NCBI GenBank assembly: GCA_036403095.1
Contig: DASWRQ010000035.1
Location: 1-64,000, forward strand
From: Kutzneria sp036403095
Lineage (GTDB): Bacteria; Actinomycetota; Actinomycetes; Mycobacteriales; Pseudonocardiaceae
Length of the DNA stretch: 64,000 nt
Direction of reading: 5' to 3'
Shown here piece after piece: positions 57,911 through 64,000 of this stretch. The notes beneath the pieces were generated by a model. It did no database searches. It saw only the letters and a list, made by a program, of their open reading frames with translations, and had not been told where the DNA came from. The first letter of the stretch is position 1, and each line of letters opens with the position of its first letter. A program made the position numbers and the translations under genes.

Positions 57911-58962
57911 ACGCTGCGGGGACCGGGCCAGACCCGGTCCCCCAGCCGCTTGTCCCGGTCCAGCAACGCCTCGCGGGTATCGAGCACCGGCCCGGGCCAG
58001 TACAGCCTGATAGCGCTCAGCACCTTGGCTCGGTGTTCCACGGTCGCCGGCCTGTCGCAATGGGGTCCGCGGACGCCGACCAGGCAGAGCCCGGCCACGC
58101 CGTCGACGTCCAGCCCCAGCCGGTCCGGCGCCTGCGTCGTCTTCACGAACAGCGCGTGGCCACCTTCCCGAGGCACCATCGCGACGAATTCCACCGCACG
58201 CCAGGGGATTGCGGAAAATTCGGTCATCTTGATCCCGTCCGGGCTGATGGTCAGCTCGCCGCCGTCGGGCGGGAACATCCCCCGGACCACATGGCCGATT
58301 CCGTACCCCGCCGGCGCTGCGATGCCCGCCGTGACCACGGCCAGCCCGAACACCAGCAGCCCCGGCAGGTCGGTCAGGTACAACACGAGCAGCGTGGCCA
58401 CCAGGGCGAAGGGGAACGCGATCTTGGCCGGGTGCAGGGTGTAGCGCAGCTCGGACGGCAGCAGGGCGAAGGTGGCCGTCCGCGCCTGCACCTCCGCGGT
58501 CCGTAGCACCCGCAGACCCTCGAAGCCGACCACCTCGTGCGGCGTCGCCACCACGACCAGGAGCTGCCCCGGCCACGTGCGCATGGCTCGGAACTCCCTT
58601 ACCTGGTCCAGGGTTCTGACGTTCAGCAGCAGCACCAGGAGCTGGTGCGGCAGCAGGTTCGCGTTGTCCCGCCAGCTCTCCTCGGCGAAGTCGACGACGG
58701 CGGTCTTGTCCCGGTAGTACGCGCTGCCGGCCCGGCCGGCCCAGAACCGGACGGCCCGGACCGCGTCGGTTCCGATGACCACCAACGGCTTTCCGCCCTC
58801 GACGGCGTTGCCGATCGCCCGCTCCAGAGCCAGCAGGTACGCCGAGACCTTCGGCTTGGGCGGCTCCGGGGCCGCATGGATGTGGAGCTCGCGGGCCTGG
58901 TAGACGTCACCGTGCACCGACCCGCTGACCTCGTTGTTCACGCTGCCGGCGTCGTCCTCCAC
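57907..58962 (-). CDS. Two-helix membrane protein with actinobacterial NxVSGxVHGxVxQA N-terminus
   Basis: 351 residues. Residues 8-30 read VNNEVSGSVHGDVYQAREL, a short beta-type motif that in actinobacteria is found at the N-termini of STAND/NLR-like and effector-associated proteins. A soluble domain follows (about 40-180; a Rossmann-like LVVIGTDAVRAVRFW, LLVLLLNVRTLDQV). Two membrane helices lie near 185-235, then a PH-like beta region (ELTISPDGIKMTEFSAIPWRAVEFVAMV). It could be a membrane-linked signalling or immunity partner. No catalytic motif. Function unknown. Confidence 0.65.
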   Translation of the reverse strand: MEDDAGSVNNEVSGSVHGDVYQARELHIHAAPEPPKPKVSAYLLALERAIGNAVEGGKPLVVIGTDAVRAVRFWAGRAGSAYYRDKTAVVDFAEESWRDNANLLPHQLLVLLLNVRTLDQVREFRAMRTWPGQLLVVVATPHEVVGFEGLRVLRTAEVQARTATFALLPSELRYTLHPAKIAFPFALVATLLVLYLTDLPGLLVFGLAVVTAGIAAPAGYGIGHVVRGMFPPDGGELTISPDGIKMTEFSAIPWRAVEFVAMVPREGGHALFVKTTQAPDRLGLDVDGVAGLCLVGVRGPHCDRPATVEHRAKVLSAIRLYWPGPVLDTREALLDRDKRLGDRVWPGPRSV

Positions 58963-58996
58963 CCCGGGAAGGTCGCGGGCGGTGCGTGACCCGTTA

Positions 58997-60517
58997 CTAC
59001 GCCTTGGTCACCGACTGGGCGAAGGACAGCACGCCGTCCGGATCGTACTGCTGGCCGACCTTGCGCAGACGGGCAAGGTTGGGCCCGTAGTAGGCGGTCC
59101 CCCAGTCGGGCAGGCTTTGGTCGATGTAGTTGACGTACGCGCCGTCGCCGATGACCGAGCCGAGGTTGTCGCGGACCTCGCCGACGGCCGTGCGGGCCGA
59201 GGCCGCGGTCGAGCCCTGGTAGATCTGGGCCGTGGCCAGCGCGCCGCGGTGCGGGAAGGCCGTGTCCGTCGCGCCGACCCTCGCGGCCGCGCCGCCGATG
59301 CTGTCCAGCAGCACGTCCATGCCACTGCGGCCGGCCATCAGCTCGGCGAACTTTCCGGTGTCGGCCAACGGCTTCGTCAACACCCGCGAGGTCGCCGTGA
59401 ACGACTCCCTTTTCAGCACGCCGTTTCCGTTCCAGCTCGGGGTGCACTGGGCGGTGCTGTACGAGGCGCAGCCGCCGAAGTACTTCATCGCGTCCAAATA
59501 GGACTTGGACAGCGAGTACCGGTTGGTCGGCTGGGTGCCGGTGGCCGAGATCAGGTTGTTCAGCAACGGCGTCAGGCCCGACGGCGAGCCGACGAAGCAG
59601 CCGTTGATCCGGCAGGTCGGCGGATTGCCGCCGGAGACGCCCATCGTCGTCCACAGCTCATCCGGGGCGGTCGCGACGAACTGCTGCCAGCCGCCCAGCA
59701 CGTCGGCCACCGAGCCGCCCGGGAACTGCAGCTGGAAAACCGTCAGCTGTGGCGCCTGCTCGGTCTGGAAGGTGAAGGAGGTGACGATGCCGAAGTTGCC
59801 GCCGCCTCCGCCGCGCAGCGCCCAGAACAGGTCCGGCTCCTGCTGGGCCGAGACCGTGCGCAGCTTGCCGTCGCCCGTGACGATCTGCGCCGACACCAGC
59901 TTGTCGCAGGTCAGGCCGTACTTCGTGGTCAGCACGCCGACCCCGCCGCCCAGCGTCAGGCCGCCGATGCCGACCGTCGGGCACGATCCCGCCGGCAGGC
60001 ACCTCCCCGCGTCCGCCAGCGCCGCGTACACGTCCATCAGCCGGGCGCCGGCCCCGATCGTCGCCGTGCCGTCCGGCTGGACCTGGACGTCCTTCATCGC
60101 GCCGAGATCCACCACCAGTCCACTGTCCGGTGTGGAGTATCCGGTGTAGCTGTGGCCGCCGCTGCGGGCCGCGATCGGGATCCTCGACGCGTACGCCTGG
60201 GCCACGCAGGCCTGCACGTCGCTCGGGTTCGCCACCTGGGCCACCGCCGCCGGGTTCCGGCTGTCGAACAGCGGGTTGTAGGCCAGCTTCGCCGTCGCGT
60301 ACCCGTCGTCCTGCGGCAGCACCAGCTTGCCCGCCAGCTGCCCGCGCAGCTTGTTCCAGTCCGGCGGCACCGCCGGCGGCCGCGTTGTCGTCGTCGGCGT
60401 CGCGCTCGTCGTCGACGTCACCGGACCGGGTGACCCGTTCGGCGAGCATGCCGCCACCGCGACCGCCGTCGCCCCCAACCCCGCCGCCTGCAAGAACGCC
60501 CGCCGACTGACCGCCAT
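58997..60517 (-). CDS. Tat-exported FAD oxidase, berberine-bridge type
   Basis: 506 residues from ATG 60517, with AGGAGGTG upstream. The N-terminus SRRAFLQAAGLGATAVAVAAC is a Tat signal with a lipobox-like AVAAC, so it is probably an exported lipoprotein. A Thr/Pro linker precedes the FAD_binding_4 domain (about 85-255). ARSGGHSYTGYS has the His, and AGSCPTVGIGG the Cys, that attach FAD bicovalently in this family. The BBE segment is at the C-terminus (DPDGVLSFAQSV). Such enzymes oxidise sugars, alcohols or aromatic metabolites with O2. Substrate unknown. Confidence 0.88.
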   Translation of the reverse strand: MAVSRRAFLQAAGLGATAVAVAACSPNGSPGPVTSTTSATPTTTTRPPAVPPDWNKLRGQLAGKLVLPQDDGYATAKLAYNPLFDSRNPAAVAQVANPSDVQACVAQAYASRIPIAARSGGHSYTGYSTPDSGLVVDLGAMKDVQVQPDGTATIGAGARLMDVYAALADAGRCLPAGSCPTVGIGGLTLGGGVGVLTTKYGLTCDKLVSAQIVTGDGKLRTVSAQQEPDLFWALRGGGGGNFGIVTSFTFQTEQAPQLTVFQLQFPGGSVADVLGGWQQFVATAPDELWTTMGVSGGNPPTCRINGCFVGSPSGLTPLLNNLISATGTQPTNRYSLSKSYLDAMKYFGGCASYSTAQCTPSWNGNGVLKRESFTATSRVLTKPLADTGKFAELMAGRSGMDVLLDSIGGAAARVGATDTAFPHRGALATAQIYQGSTAASARTAVGEVRDNLGSVIGDGAYVNYIDQSLPDWGTAYYGPNLARLRKVGQQYDPDGVLSFAQSVTKA

Positions 60518-60610
60518 CCTGGACACCTCCTGACCCGAGGACGTGTCGGAACCGCCCACGTTGCCAGCAGTCTTCCAACCTTCGCCGACGGCCGCTCGCC
60601 GGAGAAGCCA

Positions 60611-62302
60611 CTACCCCAGCTTCAGGGCCCCCGGAGCGTCGGCGGGGACGACGGGTTGCTTGGGGGCGACCGGGGCCAGTCGGCGGTACTCGGAGCCGGC
60701 GACCGGGCGCCGGTCCTGCTCGCCCTTGTTGGGCCAGAGGGCGAAGGCCCGCTCGGCCTGGGCGGTGATGGTCAGCGAGGGGTTGACGCCGAGGTTGGCG
60801 GAGATGGCGGCGCCGTCCACAACGGACAGGCCGGGATGGCCGAAGACGCGGTGGTACGGGTCGATGACACCCTCGTCGGCGGAGGAGCCGATGGCGCAGC
60901 CGCCGATGAAGTGGGCGGTGAGGGGGATGTTGGCCAGCTCGCCCCAGGTGCCGCCGGGCATGCCGCCGATGTGCTTGGCCGCCAACTGGTTGGCCAGGTG
61001 ACCGGCGGGGATGAAGGTGGGATTGGGCACGCCGTGCCCCTGCTTGGAAGTGAGCTTGCCCCGCCGCGTGTAGGTGGTGATGGAGTTGTCGAGGCTCTGC
61101 ATCACCAACAGGATCACGGTCCGCTCGCTCCACCGGTGCACGGAGAGCATGCGAGCGGTGAGCACGGGATGCCGCACGGCGTAGCGGAGGAACTGCTGCC
61201 AGCGGGGAACGGGCAGGGAGCCGTCGGTGGCGATGGTCTGCAGCAGCCCCATGGCATTGCTGCCCTTGCCGTAGCGAACGGGCTCGATATGGGTGGTGGC
61301 GTCGGGATGGATGGACGACGTGATGGCCACCCCGCGGCTGAAGTCCTGAGCCGGGTCGTAGGAGAGCCGACCGGCGCCGATGATGGCCTCGGAGTTGGTA
61401 CGGGTGAGCTCGCCGAGACGCCGCGACAACCGGGGCAGAGCGCCGGAGTCACGCATCTGGTGCAGCAGGTTCTGGGTGCCCCAGGTGCCGGCGGCCAGCA
61501 CGACCTGACCGGCGGTGATGGACGACCGGCCGCCGAAGCGGGCGCCGGTGCGCCGGGTGTCGACGCGCCAGGTGCCGTCGGACAGTTCCCGAAGCCCGCT
61601 CACGGTGGTCATCGGCAGCACCTGGGCCCCGGCCCGCTCCGCGAGGTACAGGTAGTTCTTGACCAGGGTGTTCTTGGCCCCGACCCGACACCCGGTCATG
61701 CAGGAGCCGCACTCGGTGCAGCCGGTGCGCGACGGGCCGACGCCGCCGAAGAAGGGGTCGGGCACGGTCTTGCCGGGCTCGCCGAAGTGCACGCCGACCG
61801 GGGTCGGGTGGTACGAGTCGGAGATGCCCATGTCCGCGGCGACCTGCTGCATGACCCGGTCGGACGGCGTGGTGGTCGGGTTGGTGACCACGCCGAGCAT
61901 GCGGCTGGCCTGGTCGTAGAACGGGGAGAGCTCGGCCTCCCAGTCGGTGATGTGGGCCCACTGGGGATCGTCGAAGAACGGCCGCAGCGGCCGGTACAAG
62001 GTGTTGGCGTAGACGAGCGACCCGCCGCCGACGCCGGCCCCGGCCAGCACCATGACGTTGCGCAGGGTGTGGATGCGCTGGATGCCGTAGCAGCCGAGCT
62101 GGGGGGCCCACAGGAAGCGCCGCAGGTCCCACGAGGTCTTGGCGAACTCCTCGTCGCTGAACCGCCGCCCCGCCTCCAGCACGGCGACCTTGTAGCCCTT
62201 CTCGGTCAGCCGCAGCGCGGCGACGCTGCCACCGAAGCCGGAACCGACCACCACGACGTCGTAATCGACGGAAGCGCCGTTGCTACTCGTCAGTAGGCCC
62301 AT
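60611..62302 (-). CDS. GMC-family oxidoreductase, ChoD/cholesterol-oxidase-like
   Basis: 563 residues from ATG 62302. The FAD-binding motif is VVVVGSGFGGSVAALRL at the N-terminus. The C-terminal GMC signature is FIGGCAIGS..HPGLSVVDGAAISANLGVNPSLTITA. A Cys-rich segment CTECGSCMTGCRVGAKNTL in the middle is characteristic of the ChoD-like branch. In mycobacteria choD lies beside guaB3 as here. True activity on sterols is not established for this branch, so the substrate should be left open. It has no signal peptide. Confidence 0.9.
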   Translation of the reverse strand: MGLLTSSNGASVDYDVVVVGSGFGGSVAALRLTEKGYKVAVLEAGRRFSDEEFAKTSWDLRRFLWAPQLGCYGIQRIHTLRNVMVLAGAGVGGGSLVYANTLYRPLRPFFDDPQWAHITDWEAELSPFYDQASRMLGVVTNPTTTPSDRVMQQVAADMGISDSYHPTPVGVHFGEPGKTVPDPFFGGVGPSRTGCTECGSCMTGCRVGAKNTLVKNYLYLAERAGAQVLPMTTVSGLRELSDGTWRVDTRRTGARFGGRSSITAGQVVLAAGTWGTQNLLHQMRDSGALPRLSRRLGELTRTNSEAIIGAGRLSYDPAQDFSRGVAITSSIHPDATTHIEPVRYGKGSNAMGLLQTIATDGSLPVPRWQQFLRYAVRHPVLTARMLSVHRWSERTVILLVMQSLDNSITTYTRRGKLTSKQGHGVPNPTFIPAGHLANQLAAKHIGGMPGGTWGELANIPLTAHFIGGCAIGSSADEGVIDPYHRVFGHPGLSVVDGAAISANLGVNPSLTITAQAERAFALWPNKGEQDRRPVAGSEYRRLAPVAPKQPVVPADAPGALKLG

Positions 62303-62327
62303 AGCGCCGAGGGTAGGCCGAACGGAG

Positions 62328-62828
62328 TTACGGCACCAGATCGGTCCGCAAGATGCTGTACATGACCATGTCCCGCCGCACGCCGTCACGGACGTGGGCG
62401 CCCCGGATCAGGCCCTCGCGGACCAGGCCAGCCTTCTCCAACGCCCGCTGCTCGGCGATGTTCTCCGCGTCGGTGCCGGCCTCGATCCGGCCGTACGGCG
62501 TGGTGGCGAACAGGTGCTCGACCAGCAGCCGCTGCGAGATCGAGCCGACGCCCCGCCCGCGGGCGGACGGCAGCAGCCCGATGCCGATGTTCCAGGCCAC
62601 GCAGCCCACGGTCGGCCCGTACATCACGGCATGCCAGCTGACCAGGCCCAGCCGCTCGTCGGTGGCGGCGTCCACCACGAGCAGCCGGTGGATCTGCACC
62701 TTGAGCAGACCGTGCGGCTTGTCGTCCTCATCGGGCTCGAAGTCGCCGTTGTACCGGTCGCGGATGTGGTCGACGTCCTCCTGGGTCGGCTCGACCAACG
62801 CCACGCCGTCCCGCGCGGCGACGGTCAT
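62328..62828 (-). CDS. GNAT-family N-acetyltransferase
   Basis: 166 residues from ATG 62828, which overlaps the guaB3 stop (ATGA). The acetyl-CoA loop GLLPSARGRGVGSISQRLL (Q/R-x-x-G-x-G/A) and the beta-bulge strand WNIGIGLL are typical of RimJ/RimL-like acetyltransferases. RIEAGTDAENIAEQRALEKAGLVREG is the C-terminal family block. The acceptor is unknown. Coupling to guaB3 suggests co-expression only. Confidence 0.9.
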   Translation of the reverse strand: MTVAARDGVALVEPTQEDVDHIRDRYNGDFEPDEDDKPHGLLKVQIHRLLVVDAATDERLGLVSWHAVMYGPTVGCVAWNIGIGLLPSARGRGVGSISQRLLVEHLFATTPYGRIEAGTDAENIAEQRALEKAGLVREGLIRGAHVRDGVRRDMVMYSILRTDLVP

Positions 62829-63955
62829 CCGCGCACCGTGAGACCGACCTTCTGGAACTCCTTCAGGTCGGAGTAGCCGGTCTTGGCCATCGCCCGCTTG
62901 AGCGCGCCGAACAGGTTGACCGCGCCGTCCGGGTCGGCCGACGGCCCGAACAGCAGGGTCCGCAGGTCCACCTCGGCCTCGGCGCCGACGGTCACCCGCG
63001 ACCGCGGCACGGACGGGTGCGCGGCGGCCGAGGTCCAGTACAGGCCCTGGCCGGGCGCCTCGGAGGCGGCCGACAGCGGCTCGCCCAGCATCACGGCGTC
63101 GGCGCCGCAGGCGACGGACTTGGCGATGTCGCCGCTGGAGTGCACGCCGCCGTCGGCGATCACGTGCACGTACCGGCCGCCGGTCTCGTCCAGGTAGTCC
63201 CGCCGGGCCGCCGCCGCGTCGGCGATGGCGGTGGCCATCGGCACACCGATGCCCAGCACCGAGTCGGTGGTGGTGACGCCGCTGGAGTGGCCGTAGCCGA
63301 CGATCACGCCGGCCGCGCCGGTGCGCATCAGGTGCATGGCCGTGCGGTAGTCGCCGACGCCGCCGGCGATCACCGGCACGTCCAGGTCGGCGATGAACTG
63401 CTTGAGGTTGATCGGCTCGCCGTCGCGGGCCACGTGCTCGGCCGACACGATCGTGCCCTGGAGCACCAGGATCTCCACGCCCGCGGCCAGCAGGTCCGGC
63501 GTCAGCTCGGCGGCGCGCTGCGGGCTGACCCGCACCGCGACGGTGACGCCGGAGTCGCGCACCTGCTTGATCGCCTCGGCGATCAGGTCGGCCTGGATGG
63601 GCGCCGCGTGCAGCTCCTGGAGCAGCCGGGTGACGGCCAGCGGGTCGTCCTCCTCGGCCGCCCTGGTCAGCCGGAACATGGCGTCCTCGACGTCTGAATG
63701 CCGGGCCCACAGCCCCTCGGCGTTGATCACGCCCAGCCCGCCCAGCTCGCCGACCGCCACCGCCGTGCGCGGCGAGACCACCGCGTCCGACGGGTGCGTG
63801 ATCAGCGGGATGTCGAACCGATAGGCATCGATCTGCCACGACGTCGACACGTCCTTCGACGACCGTGTCCGCCGCGACGGGATGATCTCGATGTCATCCA
63901 GCTCGTAGGCCCGCCGCGCGGAGCGACCCATCCCGATCTCGACCAAGTCCCGCAC
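62825..63955 (-). CDS. guaB3: GuaB3-family IMP-dehydrogenase-related protein
   Basis: 376 residues from GTG 63955, with AAGGGGAA upstream (the frame is open to 63982). The TIM barrel has GGVGDYRTAMHLMRTGAAGVIVGYG, VLGIGVPMATAIADAAAARRDY and HVIADGGVHSSGDIAKSVACGADAVMLG. The catalytic-loop position of true IMPDH (G-S-I-C-T-T-R) reads SSGVTTTD, with no Cys, and the CBS domains are missing, as in actinobacterial GuaB3. It may therefore not oxidise IMP. It is followed by the GNAT gene and then choD. The gene is complete in the window. Confidence 0.93.
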   Translation of the reverse strand: MRDLVEIGMGRSARRAYELDDIEIIPSRRTRSSKDVSTSWQIDAYRFDIPLITHPSDAVVSPRTAVAVGELGGLGVINAEGLWARHSDVEDAMFRLTRAAEEDDPLAVTRLLQELHAAPIQADLIAEAIKQVRDSGVTVAVRVSPQRAAELTPDLLAAGVEILVLQGTIVSAEHVARDGEPINLKQFIADLDVPVIAGGVGDYRTAMHLMRTGAAGVIVGYGHSSGVTTTDSVLGIGVPMATAIADAAAARRDYLDETGGRYVHVIADGGVHSSGDIAKSVACGADAVMLGEPLSAASEAPGQGLYWTSAAAHPSVPRSRVTVGAEAEVDLRTLLFGPSADPDGAVNLFGALKRAMAKTGYSDLKEFQKVGLTVRG

Positions 63956-64000
63956 GGCGTTCCCCTTTTCCACGCTGATCACACAAACCCGACGAGACTA

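Noticed and set aside
60611..62302. Confident assignment as cholesterol oxidase
   Set aside because: Resemblance is to mycobacterial ChoD, whose sterol activity is not well established; only GMC-family membership is supported.

Overview
The window is bacterial chromosome from a high-GC actinomycete. GTG and TTG starts are common and neighbouring genes often overlap by ATGA or GTGA. The gene content (PerM/DUF6350, DUF5336, AfsR-like SARP regulators, GuaB3, ChoD-like GMC oxidase, PspC-domain sensor kinase, short AroQ-delta chorismate mutase) points to a Pseudonocardiaceae-type organism such as Kutzneria, Amycolatopsis or a relative. The family is inferred from gene content, not from a marker gene. 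There are no tRNA, rRNA, CRISPR or obvious phage genes.

Left part (1-11.2 kb): a conserved actinobacterial housekeeping block on the minus strand, sucC-sucD, a DUF5336 membrane protein, a PerM-like DUF6350 protein, purN and purH, followed by a large membrane protein, an alpha/beta hydrolase and an M23 peptidase. From memory this order is that of M. tuberculosis Rv0950c-Rv0957. The next two genes of that conserved order (pcrA/uvrD1 and chorismate mutase, Rv0949 and Rv0948c) appear here only at 39.5-42.3 kb, in the expected orientation. About 28 kb of accessory DNA therefore separates them.

Accessory interval (11.2-39.4 kb): a LysE exporter; a TipA-like MerR regulator with a MerR-type operator; three AfsR-like BTAD/NB-ARC/TPR regulators; two paralogous orphan LuxR regulators with degenerate receiver domains; a glycine-riboswitch-controlled gcvT-gcvH-glyA operon; a large protein with an ADP-ribosyltransferase-like C-terminus; a tightly overlapped operon (GntR, 2x[4Fe-4S] ferredoxin, SsuABC-type transporter, AprA-like flavoprotein fused to HEAT repeats); and a two-gene RloA/RloB-like ATPase plus Toprim-like defence module of lower GC. 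No biosynthetic cluster lies next to the SARP regulators.

Right part (39.5-64 kb): pcrA; a chorismate mutase preceded by a 20-codon leader peptide with the motif YEFFY and a strong hairpin, which looks like aromatic-amino-acid attenuation; a group of single-pass membrane proteins ending in a PknB-like Ser/Thr kinase whose extracytoplasmic domain resembles those of its neighbours; a LysR/DMT-exporter pair; a PspC sensor kinase/response regulator divergent from a PspC membrane protein; guaA; a truncated phosphotransferase gene; an aldehyde dehydrogenase; a Tat-exported berberine-bridge-type flavoprotein; a ChoD-like GMC oxidase; a GNAT acetyltransferase; and guaB3.

Five copies of a 150-170 bp palindromic intergenic element (about 7.33, 23.62, 42.59, 55.97 and 56.18 kb) share nested inverted arms with compensatory base changes. 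One copy ends the broken phosphotransferase gene. The strongest candidates for undescribed biology are the AprBA-like/ABC-transporter operon, this repeat family, and the chorismate mutase attenuator.
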